Shown: positions 30,439-39,436 of the stretch, piece by piece
Numbering within the stretch: position 1 is the stretch's first letter
Layout: each line of letters starts with the position of its first letter
From: Buttiauxella brennerae ATCC 51605
GTDB lineage: Bacteria > Pseudomonadota > Gammaproteobacteria > Enterobacterales > Enterobacteriaceae
DNA length: 64,000 bases
Reading direction: 5' to 3'
NCBI RefSeq assembly: GCF_001654925.1
Contig: NZ_LXER01000011.1
Location: 310,001-374,000 of the forward strand
The notes under the pieces: generated by a model
Seen by the model: only the letters and a program-made list of their open reading frames with translations
What the model was told of the DNA's origin: nothing
Database searches by the model: none
Made by a program: the position numbers and the translations under genes

Positions 30439-31596
30439 CTACTCTAGCGGCCCGCCGAGAATTGTTTCGCGCATACCCGACAGTACACGCTCGCCGGTTT
30501 CGCTTTTTAGCTCTTCATACCAGCTATGAGTAATGTTCATATCTTTTCCGTGGGTGACATCGCAGCGTTTACGCGCTTTCAGCACCAGGTCTTTGACGCG
30601 ATACGCGCGTTTTTCCTGGTAACGTAGCAGCGCATCTTCCACACCTAACGAGTTGGTTTGCAACGCAACGGCCAGCACTACGGCATCTTCCATTGCCGCA
30701 CAACCGCCCTGGCCGATATCCGGAGTCGTACTGTGACCCGAGTCGCCAAGCAGTGCAACACGGCCACGCACAAGTTGCATAAATGGCTCGATATCATGAA
30801 TTTCTATGCGATTAGTGGTGTCGGGGTTAATCGCGGAAATCAATTTTTGAACCGGGGCTGCCCAACCGGCAAAGTAACGCGTTAAATCGGTTTTTACTGT
30901 GGTGCGGTCTTCCGGCAATCCTTTGTCTAACGGTACGTCAAAGAAGAAGTAAAAACGGTTACCCGCAACCGGCATCAGGGATACACGTTTGCCCTCACCA
31001 ACAAACGTCGTCCACTGGTTTGCAGGTGCAATGGATTCGTCGATTTCTACCAGACCGTTCCAGTTAACGTAACCGGCATAACGGCGCTCGGTCTGGTGGC
31101 CAAGCACATAAGGGCGGATCACCGAATGCGTGCCATCGGCGGCGATCAACACATCACCAACGGCGACGTGCCCATCTTCAAAATATGCCCGCACGCCGCC
31201 ATCAAATTCTTCGATGCGCGCGACACGTTTGCCGAACTGAATATCACCGCGACCGTAAGTATCAATCAGCATGTCTTGCAATTCGGCGCGAGCAACCGGG
31301 TAGGGGCGCTCGCCAACACTTTTGATTAAAGGATCAAGACTAAAGCGCGTTAACGTCTGGCCGTGGACGAACTCTTTGTACGCCATAAACTCCATCGGAC
31401 CGCCTAACTGCTGGAGCTGCTCTTTCATACCGAGCCAGTTCAGGCACTTCACGCCATTGGGCCAAATTGAAATCGCCGCACCAACCGGTTTGATTTCTTT
31501 GACCGCTTCATAGACTTCCGTTGTAATGCCACATCTTTTCAGGGCAATTGCCGCCGAAAGTCCACCAATGCCGCCGCCAATTATGATCGCTTTCAT
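30439..31596 (-). CDS. hpxO: FAD-dependent urate hydroxylase
   Basis: A 385-residue group A flavoprotein monooxygenase closely resembling Klebsiella HpxO (384 residues). The FAD-binding IIIGGGIGGLSAA (about 4-16), the IAADGTHS motif and LLGDSGHSTTPDIGQGG are all present. It oxidises urate to 5-hydroxyisourate with NADH. No other hpx purine genes adjoin it, unlike the Klebsiella cluster. It sits between hicAB and rimL. Confidence 0.88.
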   Translation of the reverse strand: MKAIIIGGGIGGLSAAIALKRCGITTEVYEAVKEIKPVGAAISIWPNGVKCLNWLGMKEQLQQLGGPMEFMAYKEFVHGQTLTRFSLDPLIKSVGERPYPVARAELQDMLIDTYGRGDIQFGKRVARIEEFDGGVRAYFEDGHVAVGDVLIAADGTHSVIRPYVLGHQTERRYAGYVNWNGLVEIDESIAPANQWTTFVGEGKRVSLMPVAGNRFYFFFDVPLDKGLPEDRTTVKTDLTRYFAGWAAPVQKLISAINPDTTNRIEIHDIEPFMQLVRGRVALLGDSGHSTTPDIGQGGCAAMEDAVVLAVALQTNSLGVEDALLRYQEKRAYRVKDLVLKARKRCDVTHGKDMNITHSWYEELKSETGERVLSGMRETILGGPLE

Positions 31597-31785
31597 CTGA
31601 ATCTCCTATGGGTTACAAAGATGTTAAGCAATATCAGTGCCAGCCTGCGTGGTGGCCCAATGGCGGCTTGCTGTGAATGTTAAATAAGTTTGCGCAATGG
31701 TGGGGAGCATCAGTGGTGCAACACGGTTTTATGCACCATTATTTTCCACACTATTTTTTCAAAGAATGAAAGCAGGAGAAAGGGC

Positions 31786-32340
31786 GTGCAAGATCCCGAA
31801 AGCTGGCAGGACGATGTCATTTATATTGATGAGAAGATTACGCTTCGCTCGATTCACGAACGCTATGTGGATGAGATTTTTACGCTGGTAGTCAAAAACA
31901 AAGCCTGGCTGAAAACCGCAATGGACTGGCCGAAATATGTATTGTCTGTGGAAGACTCGCGCAAAATGGCACAGGGCAATTACATGCTGCACCATCGCGG
32001 TTACGCGAAAATGTTTCTGATTTTCCAGAATGAAACAATGGTGGGTGTGTTTTCGTTTAACCAAATTGAACCGACCAATAAAACCGCCTACATCGGCTAT
32101 TGGCTAGATAAAGGCGTTCAGGGGCAGGGCATTATTTCCCGCACGCTACAGGCGGTCATTCAAAAATATGCCCGCGAAGGCCTGGCGCGCCGCTTTGTGA
32201 TTAAGTGCATTGTCAGTAACACCGCCAGCAACCAGGTCGCGTTGCGCAATGGTTTTGAGCTTGAAGGCTGCCTGAAACAAGCCGAGTTTCTTAATGGCGA
32301 ATTTCATGACCAGAATATTTATGGTCGGATTATAGAGTAA
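31786..32340 (+). CDS. rimL: Ribosomal-protein-serine acetyltransferase RimL
   Basis: The 184 residues (E. coli 179) form a GNAT acetyltransferase with an acetyl-CoA site near VQGQGIISRTL. It acetylates the N-terminus of ribosomal protein L12, giving L7. The start is GTG 31786 with AGGAG 7 nt upstream; the nearby ATG at 31767 is out of frame and the 31690 start lacks a ribosome-binding site. Neighbour ydcK matches E. coli order. Confidence 0.9.
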   Translation: MQDPESWQDDVIYIDEKITLRSIHERYVDEIFTLVVKNKAWLKTAMDWPKYVLSVEDSRKMAQGNYMLHHRGYAKMFLIFQNETMVGVFSFNQIEPTNKTAYIGYWLDKGVQGQGIISRTLQAVIQKYAREGLARRFVIKCIVSNTASNQVALRNGFELEGCLKQAEFLNGEFHDQNIYGRIIE

Positions 32341-32350
32341 GGCGCTTCGG

Positions 32351-33280
32351 CTAAAACACCCCATAAAACGGCGAGCGCGTGACGCGTTGGTCGCCGTTAA
32401 TATCTTTAATGCCGCGAATATGAATCAACTCGCCATCCAGTCCATCCACGGCGGCTTTATCATAAATCTGCACGTTATTTTCTATCAGCACATTCCCGGT
32501 GACTCGTGCCTGGCCGTAAATCTGCACCTGGTTATCTAACTGAATCGGGCCACCGATCAGTGTTGCGTCATCAAAGATATGTACCTGGTGTTTCAGCACG
32601 CAGTCACCTTCAATCAGCGCATTGCCGTAAACCTGCGAAGAGTAGCGAATGGTCGGGATCTGGTCATCGCCACGCCCGGCAATAATACGGGCATTATCGA
32701 AAATGCGCGCGCAGTCGCAGACCCAGATGTTGTTTTCGTCGTTGCCTTCAAGAATTGCCTGCCCGAACACTTCAGCGCGGTGTTCAATAAACGCGTTGTT
32801 CACCACCGCATTGCCAAAAATCTGTGCCTGATGAACCACGCGGGATGCGTTGACCGTGGCATTGCCATAAATTTGTAGCAGTTTATCGTTATCGGCTGTC
32901 AGCCCACGAACGGCAATCACCTGGCTGCCATTAACAATGCGAGCTGCATCGTAAATACGGCATTCACCGCTGATGAATGAGTGTTCAACCACACTTTTAC
33001 CGCTGATATGTGCCTGGTGGCAAAGCGTGGACTCACCGTGAATTTGCGCGTCATCTTCCACGCTCGAACCACCAAAAACCACGCAATCGCTGCCATAAAT
33101 CCAGCATTTTCCTTGCTGGCTAAGGTTACTTTCGTTTTCAACCCAGCCGCCAGTCTGCTCGGCTTTGACATCGCTGAAATCACAAAGAGCTTCGATTTGC
33201 CAAAGTTTGACCTGCTGTTTTTGTCCATCGACCAGGTAGCTGTGCAGCCGCGATTCACCAGTCAGCTGATACTTGTTCAT
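32351..33280 (-). CDS. ydcK: YdcK, left-handed beta-helix (hexapeptide repeat) protein
   Basis: A 309-residue protein made largely of hexapeptide-type repeats ([IV]-x-G-[ND]-A-x and variants, e.g. VYGNALIEG, IYGNATVN, IFDDATLIG) from about residue 50 to 295. It resembles the sugar transferase/acyltransferase beta-helix fold, but the catalytic function and substrate are unknown. It is convergent with rimL, as in E. coli. Confidence 0.88.
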   Translation of the reverse strand: MNKYQLTGESRLHSYLVDGQKQQVKLWQIEALCDFSDVKAEQTGGWVENESNLSQQGKCWIYGSDCVVFGGSSVEDDAQIHGESTLCHQAHISGKSVVEHSFISGECRIYDAARIVNGSQVIAVRGLTADNDKLLQIYGNATVNASRVVHQAQIFGNAVVNNAFIEHRAEVFGQAILEGNDENNIWVCDCARIFDNARIIAGRGDDQIPTIRYSSQVYGNALIEGDCVLKHQVHIFDDATLIGGPIQLDNQVQIYGQARVTGNVLIENNVQIYDKAAVDGLDGELIHIRGIKDINGDQRVTRSPFYGVF

Positions 33281-33400
33281 TTATTGCGCCTTCATGTTTG
33301 CTCTGCGTCAGTTTAAAACGTAGCAGGTAAATCCCCAGGTGGCGTTCTGCAAAGCAATCGAATAAAATGCATTTCAAATACACTTTATTCTTTAAACGAA

Positions 33401-34390
33401 ATGAACAATTCAGTGACTCGTACCATGCTCAATCTGCCTGCCGGGTATTTTGGCATGGTACTTGGGACCATCGGAATGGGGTTTGCCTGGCGCTATGCCG
33501 CAATGATTTGGCAAGTGCCACCCGCCATTGGCGAAGCGTTTGAAAGCCTGGCGATCGCCATTTGGCTGGCTCTGGCGCTGGCTTTTATCGTGCGCCTGGT
33601 GAAATATCCGCAAACCGTTTTAGATGAAGTCCGTCACCCGTTGAAGGGCAGTTTTGTCAGCCTGTTTCCGGCGACAACCATGTTGGTTTCGATTGCCATC
33701 GCCCCTTATCTTCGCCCGTTAGCGGTTGGGATGTTTGCATTCGGGGCCGTTATTCAACTAGCCTACGCCGCCTGGCAAAGTGCGGGTTTGTGGCGGGGAA
33801 ACCATCCGCATACAGACACCACTCCGGGGCTTTATTTACCCACGGTTGCCAACAACTTCATCAGTGCCATGGCCTGTGGCGCACTTGGCTATCAGGATCT
33901 CGGGATTCTGTTCTTCGGCGCAGGCGTGTTTTCCTGGCTAAGCCTTGAACCGGCCATTTTGCACCGTTTGCGCAGTGCCGGTGAACTCCCTGAGCAGGTT
34001 CGCACATCCCTTGGTATTCAGCTGGCCCCGGCGCTGGTAGCCTGCAATGCTTATTTGAGCGTGAACGGTGGGCAGCCTGATTTCTTTGCCAAAATGTTGT
34101 TTGGCTATGGACTGCTGCAACTTCTGTTTATGCTGCGCCTGATGCCCTGGTATTTGATGCAGCCGTTTAATGCGTCTTTCTGGAGCTTCTCATTCGGTAT
34201 TTCAGCGCTTGCTGCCACCGCGTTGCACCTGAGCCATGGTAGCCATGACGGGCTTTTCACCACACTCGCGGTACCGCTATTTATCTTCACAAATTTCATT
34301 ATTGGCCTGCTGCTGGTACGCACGGTTATCCTGCTTTATCAGGGGAAATTGCTACTGCGTGTCGAACGGCCTGCAAAAAGGACAAACTAA
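33401..34390 (+). CDS. tehA: TehA, SLAC1-family channel/dicarboxylate-type transporter
   Basis: A 329-residue inner-membrane protein with ten predicted helices (TehA/Mae1/SLAC1 family). [16 protein letters not shown] at the N-terminus is the family signature. When overproduced in E. coli it confers tellurite resistance with TehB. tehB starts 2 nt after its stop. Confidence 0.95.
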   Translation: MNNSVTRTMLNLPAGYFGMVLGTIGMGFAWRYAAMIWQVPPAIGEAFESLAIAIWLALALAFIVRLVKYPQTVLDEVRHPLKGSFVSLFPATTMLVSIAIAPYLRPLAVGMFAFGAVIQLAYAAWQSAGLWRGNHPHTDTTPGLYLPTVANNFISAMACGALGYQDLGILFFGAGVFSWLSLEPAILHRLRSAGELPEQVRTSLGIQLAPALVACNAYLSVNGGQPDFFAKMLFGYGLLQLLFMLRLMPWYLMQPFNASFWSFSFGISALAATALHLSHGSHDGLFTTLAVPLFIFTNFIIGLLLVRTVILLYQGKLLLRVERPAKRTN

Positions 34391-34391
34391 G

Positions 34392-34979
34392 ATGGCTTCT
34401 GAAAATTATTACACCGAGAAATATGGTTTAACCCGTACTCATTCTGATGTGGTGAATGCGGCAACGATTGTCCCGGCGGGGAAAACACTGGACTTAGGTT
34501 GTGGCAGCGGGCGCAACAGCTTGTATCTGAATCAAAAAGGGTTTGATGTTACTGCCTGGGATAAAAACCCGATGAGCATCAGTAACCTGAATAAAATTAT
34601 TGAGGCAGAAGGGCTGCAAAACATCACCACGAATGTGGTCGACCTTAACGCATTGCAGTTTGATGGTGAATACGACTTTATTCTTTCAACCGTAGTGATG
34701 ATGTTCCTGGAGCGTAAAACTATTCCTGGGCTTATCGCCAACATGCAGCGTTGCACGAAAGTGGGTGGATACAACCTGGTTGTGGCCGCAATGGACACCG
34801 AAGATTTCCCTTGTACCGTCGGTTTCCCGTTTGCTTTCACTGAAGGTGAACTGCGCGACTATTACGCGGGTTGGGAGCTGATTAAATACAACGAAGACCT
34901 CGGCGAATTACACAAAACCGACGCAGAAGGTAACCGCATTAAGCTGCGGTTTGCCACGATGCTGGCACGCAAAATTTAA
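34392..34979 (+). CDS. tehB: TehB, SAM-dependent methyltransferase (tellurite)
   Basis: The 195 residues form a Rossmann-fold methyltransferase with SAM motif [13 protein letters not shown] (34-46). It methylates tellurite and selenite in vitro in E. coli. The start is ATG 34392, 2 nt after tehA; a longer in-frame start within tehA is rejected. Its last 4 nt overlap the convergent VOC gene. Confidence 0.95.
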   Translation: MASENYYTEKYGLTRTHSDVVNAATIVPAGKTLDLGCGSGRNSLYLNQKGFDVTAWDKNPMSISNLNKIIEAEGLQNITTNVVDLNALQFDGEYDFILSTVVMMFLERKTIPGLIANMQRCTKVGGYNLVVAAMDTEDFPCTVGFPFAFTEGELRDYYAGWELIKYNEDLGELHKTDAEGNRIKLRFATMLARKI

Positions 34980-35368
34980 ACCGCCGGCCAGGCGCGGTTT
35001 TGTAACACCACGCGGTAACCATCGTTATCAACAAACGTGCTCCCGGCGACATCCCAGTACGGGTTAAAACTGTTGATGGTTAGAAAACCTGCATTCAGCA
35101 TCTGCTGGCAGGTTTTTTGCCATAATTCGTGGTCTGGGAAGTACAGCACTAGCAGGTCATCAACCGTTGCGGAGGGTTCAACCGGGTGGCGATGGCAAAC
35201 GGTGAACTCCAGGTGCCAGCTTAAATCTTCACGACCCAGCATCACGCCGCTAAAACCATCGTGCTCGCTGAAATCGCCCAGTTCCTGCAAACCTAAACCC
35301 AGGCAATACATCTCTTTGCTTTGAGCAAGGTCCGTCACAGGACGTGCAATACGCAGATGTGGAATCAT
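34976..35368 (-). CDS. VOC (glyoxalase/bleomycin-resistance fold) protein
   Basis: A 130-residue VOC-superfamily protein with two beta-alpha-beta3 units ([45 protein letters not shown]). The metal-site positions are partly conserved, but the substrate is unknown. ATG 35368 has GGGAG 5 nt upstream; the GTG at 35374 overlaps that site. Confidence 0.82.
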   Translation of the reverse strand: MIPHLRIARPVTDLAQSKEMYCLGLGLQELGDFSEHDGFSGVMLGREDLSWHLEFTVCHRHPVEPSATVDDLLVLYFPDHELWQKTCQQMLNAGFLTINSFNPYWDVAGSTFVDNDGYRVVLQNRAWPAV

Positions 35369-35567
35369 GATCACTCCCGTTAGTTTGTCGTCTCTAAGGT
35401 TATGCTATATAGACACAAATGGTTAACGAATGCTCAACAAAGGTCGCCTAAAAAAGAAATTTCACGCGTTTTATCTAAATTTTGAAAAAAAGCATTTATA
35501 ACTCCATGCTGAAGGGTTCTTTTTTGCTATAACTGAGGAGCTTACATGTATTTCACAGGGATAAAAA

Positions 35568-36230
35568 ATGCGCACTTCTTCTTATGTTAAAGCTGCCTGC
35601 CTGACAGGACTGTTAGCGTTAGCCGGTTGTTCTTCATCCGTTACCGCTCCAGAAAAATATTCCGGTTTTTTAAAGGATTACTCAGGCCTTCAGGAAACCA
35701 AATCTGCGTCGGGTAAAACCATCTTACGTTGGGTTGACCCAGGTTTTAAAAGCGCGAACTACGACAAGTTAATCTTTAACCCGCTGACTTACTATCCGGT
35801 GCCAAAACCAACCACTCAGCTTGGTGCTCAGACCCTGGATAAAATCCTGGCCTATTCCAACCAGCAGTTGAAAGCGAGTGCTGCGCAGCGCGTGCAACTG
35901 GTTTCTAAACCAGGCCCGCGCACCTTGATTTTCCATGGTGCAATTACTGGCGTAGACAGCAGCAAACAAGGCTTGCAGTTCTACGAAGTGATTCCAGTGG
36001 CGATGATCGTTGCCGGTACAGAGGCCGCAACTGGTCACCGTACCATGGAAACAAACCTTTATTTTGAAGGCGAGCTTATCGACTCTTCAACTAATAAAGT
36101 GGTCATGAAAGTTGTGCGTAAAGGCGAAGGTAAAACAGTGAGCAATGAAAAAGCACCGATTACTGTTGAATCGCTGAAAGTGGTTATTGATGGCATGGCG
36201 ACAGATGCGTCCATGTTTGAAGTTAAATAA
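35568..36230 (+). CDS. ydcL: YdcL, DUF3313 outer-membrane lipoprotein
   Basis: A 220-residue lipoprotein with the lipobox LALAGC, acylated at C21. Ser22 and Ser23 follow, which fits outer-membrane sorting. The body is a DUF3313 domain of unknown function. It is single, with its own terminator. Confidence 0.92.
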   Translation: MRTSSYVKAACLTGLLALAGCSSSVTAPEKYSGFLKDYSGLQETKSASGKTILRWVDPGFKSANYDKLIFNPLTYYPVPKPTTQLGAQTLDKILAYSNQQLKASAAQRVQLVSKPGPRTLIFHGAITGVDSSKQGLQFYEVIPVAMIVAGTEAATGHRTMETNLYFEGELIDSSTNKVVMKVVRKGEGKTVSNEKAPITVESLKVVIDGMATDASMFEVK

Positions 36231-36246
36231 CTGACTGCTGCATGCT

Positions 36247-36273
36247 AAAAAGGGAGCTTAGCTCCCTTTTTTA
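36247..36273. terminator. Terminator between ydcL and the EamA gene
   Basis: AAAAGGGAGC-TTA-GCTCCCTTTTTT forms a bidirectional hairpin. Confidence 0.9.
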
Positions 36274-36278
36274 CATTT

Positions 36279-37184
36279 TTACGCTGCCTTCTTGCGCCAC
36301 GACCGTGCGCTAAACATTCCCGGTTTTGAAAACATCACCAGATTTCCCAGCAAAATCATCACCAGCCCAATAATGGCATTACTGTGCCAGACATAGCCTT
36401 CATAAATTGTTGACAGACTCAGCGCCACTAACGGGAACAGCAATGTGCTATACGCCGCCGGGCCTGACCCAATGCGCCCGACCAGGGTGAAATAGGCACC
36501 AAAGGCAATCACTGAACCAAATATGGCCAGGTAGAACAACGAGCCGAGATAACGCAGCGTGAACTCCGGCATAAACGAATCCCCACGAACCAGCGCCAGC
36601 ACACCCATAATAATAGTGCCGTAAAACATCGCGTAGGTATTGGTGGACAGTGTCTCAAGTCCCCGGCGCTGGTGGCGCGTGCTAATCATATTGCCGATTG
36701 AAAATCCGTAGGTACCCAGGGCACTTAAACCGATTCCCAGCAGCAGAGAAGGGGCCAGTTGTGTGGCGACCAAATCATGCCAGAACAATGCGACAACGCC
36801 GGCAATCCCCAACACCGCTGCTGGTAGTAAATTTTTGCTCGGGCGCTGACGGAAGAAAACCATACTGTTGACCGCATTAAACAGCACAGCCATGGAGAAA
36901 ATCACCGACTCAAGACCTGAGCTGATATACGCCGCGGCATGGTAAAAACACAAAAAGTTAAAGCCGAAAACGCAGCCACCTTGCAGCATACAGAACAGAT
37001 GATCGCGCAAACTGATACGGCGCAAACGCCCAAGCGCCAGTAACACCACCAGCATCACGACTGCCGCTACGGCAAAACGCCAGAAAATTGACACGGGCAC
37101 CGACACCACGCCTTGCTGCATGTAAATCGCAAGCCAGGTCGTTCCCCAAATAACCACCACCGAAATATAAAGTATTGCATTCAT
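36279..37184 (-). CDS. EamA-family (DMT) exporter
   Basis: A 301-residue protein with ten transmembrane segments and two EamA repeats (GTTWLAIYMQQGVVSVP near the N-terminus). DMT permeases export metabolites or amino acids; the substrate is unknown. ATG 37184 follows GGGAGATAACAAA; the earlier in-frame start at 37223 is not needed. It is divergent from an AraC regulator, likely its controller. Confidence 0.88.
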   Translation of the reverse strand: MNAILYISVVVIWGTTWLAIYMQQGVVSVPVSIFWRFAVAAVVMLVVLLALGRLRRISLRDHLFCMLQGGCVFGFNFLCFYHAAAYISSGLESVIFSMAVLFNAVNSMVFFRQRPSKNLLPAAVLGIAGVVALFWHDLVATQLAPSLLLGIGLSALGTYGFSIGNMISTRHQRRGLETLSTNTYAMFYGTIIMGVLALVRGDSFMPEFTLRYLGSLFYLAIFGSVIAFGAYFTLVGRIGSGPAAYSTLLFPLVALSLSTIYEGYVWHSNAIIGLVMILLGNLVMFSKPGMFSARSWRKKAA

Positions 37185-37220
37185 TTTGTTATCTCCCTGT
37201 ACCGATAGCGGGAGTATCCA

Positions 37221-37238
37221 CATCTGCGCGTGCAGATG
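37221..37238. promoter_or_regulatory. Perfect palindrome between EamA and AraC genes
   Basis: CATCTGC-GCGT-GCAGATG lies 36 nt upstream of the exporter start and 123 nt upstream of the AraC start. It is a candidate operator or leader hairpin. Confidence 0.45.
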
Positions 37239-37361
37239 CTTTCACCTGCTTGCCTGGCTTGCATATTCTTGCGGTTTTTTTTACCTGATGGTTTGTTAAT
37301 GGCTGGTAACGGAGGCGGCCACTACATACACTGTTTATCCCGAACTTCGATGGTGTAAGTC

Positions 37362-38234
37362 ATGACTCAGCCGTATCACGCATTTGAAAATCTTCGCCAG
37401 CACAACGCCGTGCTGGAAGATAACGTGCAGCTGGGTTCCGGGATCCAGCTTTCGGCGTGGTCAAACAGCCTCGATCGCGTCACGCAATGCAGTAATCATC
37501 ACACGTTAAGCATGTATGTGAATGAGGGTTACGAAACCTATCAGAAAACCAACTCAGGCTGGAAAAATGGCGGCGGACCAGACCGGTTTTGCCTGATGCC
37601 AGAAGACAGCGAAACCACCTGGGATATCCGCAATCATTTCTCGTTTGTGCATCTGTATTGCACCGACGCCCATTTGCGCAATATTGCGGAACAAATCTGG
37701 GATCGCAGCCCAGCAGCCATTTCGCTTGATGAGAAAATCTTTAGCGACGACCCACGGATTACGCAGCTGTATCGCCACTTTCTGCTGAGTAGCGACTGGA
37801 AACAACAGGCCAACCACTTGATGCTGAGCACTGCATCGACGCTGTTGCTGACGCACATGGTGCAGACTTACAGCAACGTGCAGTGGCGCTTACCAAATGT
37901 GCGCGGGGGCCTCGCTCCAGCAGTGTTGCGCAATATTCAGGCCTACATTGAGCAGCATCTTAGCGAGCCGTTAACCTTGACCGAACTGGCGCTGGAAGCG
38001 GGTTTGAGCGAGTTTCATTTTGCGCGCATGTTCAAACAATCGACCCGACAGGCACCACATCAATATGTGATGCAGCGGCGCATGTTGCGTGCCGAAGCAC
38101 TGGTCAAAAACAGCTCGCTTTCGCTGACTGATATTGCGATGGCTTGCGGGTTCAGTTCGGCAAGCCATTTCAGCAATCGTTTTAAAGCGACAATCGGTGT
38201 GACGCCTTCGCAGTTACGCGCGACGGGTAAATGA
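37362..38234 (+). CDS. AraC-family transcriptional regulator
   Basis: A 290-residue regulator. The C-terminal double helix-turn-helix spans about residues 190-288 (LTLTELALEAGLSEFHFARMFK; LTDIAMACGFSSASHFSNRFK). The N-terminal domain is variable. It is divergent from the EamA exporter, which it probably regulates. Its final 21 nt overlap the convergent ydcO end. Confidence 0.9.
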   Translation: MTQPYHAFENLRQHNAVLEDNVQLGSGIQLSAWSNSLDRVTQCSNHHTLSMYVNEGYETYQKTNSGWKNGGGPDRFCLMPEDSETTWDIRNHFSFVHLYCTDAHLRNIAEQIWDRSPAAISLDEKIFSDDPRITQLYRHFLLSSDWKQQANHLMLSTASTLLLTHMVQTYSNVQWRLPNVRGGLAPAVLRNIQAYIEQHLSEPLTLTELALEAGLSEFHFARMFKQSTRQAPHQYVMQRRMLRAEALVKNSSLSLTDIAMACGFSSASHFSNRFKATIGVTPSQLRATGK

Positions 38235-39380
38235 AAACAGCGCGTAGCAAACACCACCCGCGACCAGCCCCCAGAAAGCCGCGCCAATCCCCAATAAACT
38301 GACCCCGGATGCGGTGACCAAAAACGTCACTACGGCTGCATCGCGCTCGCGTTCATGGTTGAGTGCCTGATACAAACTGCCGCCGATGGTACTCAACAGC
38401 GCCAGGCCCGCTAAGGTATGAATATAGGCCGCCGGCAGTGCGGTGAGCAGGGTGGTTATCGAGCCGCCAAATATTCCCGCCAGCAAGTAAAACACACCCG
38501 CGGCAACCGCCGCTAACCAGCGTTTTGAAGGATCAGGATGGGCTTCAGAACCCTGGCAGATGGCGGCGGTGATCGCGGCAATACAGATAGAAAACACGCC
38601 AAAGGGTGCAAGCAACAGGGCGATTGCCGCGGTGACCACAATCAGCGGCGACACCGGAATGTTGTAGCCAGACGCTTTGAGCGTCGCGACGCCGGGCGCA
38701 TTTTGTGACGCCATGGTCACCAGGAAAAAGGGAATACCAATTCCGAGCAGGCTGGAAAGCGTGAAGTGCGGGGCGGTAAATTCTGGCATGACCATGGCGA
38801 CCGGCACGCTGCCATGTTGCAGATTACCGCTCATCAGGCAGACCAACAGACCCACAACCATCGCCACGACTACCGCATAACGCGGAGCCCAGGTTTTTGC
38901 CAGCAACCAGCCCAACAGCATACTGGCGCACAGCAGGAAATTCCCCTGTAACGACGTAAAGGCATCCAGCCCAAAACGCAGCAGGATCCCGGCAAGCATA
39001 GCGGCGGAAAGCGTTGATGGGATCAGGCGCATCAGGCGGGCAAACAGGCCAGTTACACCGCATAACAAAATCAAAAACGAGGCGAAAATAAACACGCCGA
39101 TGGCTTCATTCAGCGAATGCCCCGGAAGACTGGTCGCCAGCAATGCGGCACCGGGTGTGGACCAGGCGGTCAGAATAGGGGTGCGATACCAGATCGTCAG
39201 CGCGAGGGTGCTGATCCCCATGCCAATTCCCAGCATGGTCAGCCAGCCCGCAATTTGTAATGTATTCGCCCCGGCCGCTTCTGCCGCCTGCCAGATGATG
39301 GCTGCGGAACTGGCGTAACCGACGAGAACAGCGACAAATCCTGCCAGAACGGTGGGTAATGGAACGGATAAAGCGCGCAT
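38214..39380 (-). CDS. ydcO: YdcO, benzoate-type (BenE) membrane transporter
   Basis: A 388-residue, about 12-helix protein of the BenE family (benzoate:H+ symporter-like, UraA/SLC26 fold). The motif FGVFSICIAAITAAICQG matches the family. The E. coli homologue is uncharacterised. With a pca cluster in the same genome an aromatic-acid role is attractive but not shown. Confidence 0.9.
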   Translation of the reverse strand: MRALSVPLPTVLAGFVAVLVGYASSAAIIWQAAEAAGANTLQIAGWLTMLGIGMGISTLALTIWYRTPILTAWSTPGAALLATSLPGHSLNEAIGVFIFASFLILLCGVTGLFARLMRLIPSTLSAAMLAGILLRFGLDAFTSLQGNFLLCASMLLGWLLAKTWAPRYAVVVAMVVGLLVCLMSGNLQHGSVPVAMVMPEFTAPHFTLSSLLGIGIPFFLVTMASQNAPGVATLKASGYNIPVSPLIVVTAAIALLLAPFGVFSICIAAITAAICQGSEAHPDPSKRWLAAVAAGVFYLLAGIFGGSITTLLTALPAAYIHTLAGLALLSTIGGSLYQALNHERERDAAVVTFLVTASGVSLLGIGAAFWGLVAGGVCYALFSFTRRA

Positions 39381-39436
39381 CTTTTTTCCTTGTGCGTTTT
39401 TGCGTTATCGGACTATACCATTACAAATCGTTAACA

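Noticed and set aside
31767-31785. ATG upstream of rimL
   Set aside because: It is out of frame with the acetyltransferase; GTG 31786 has the ribosome-binding site.
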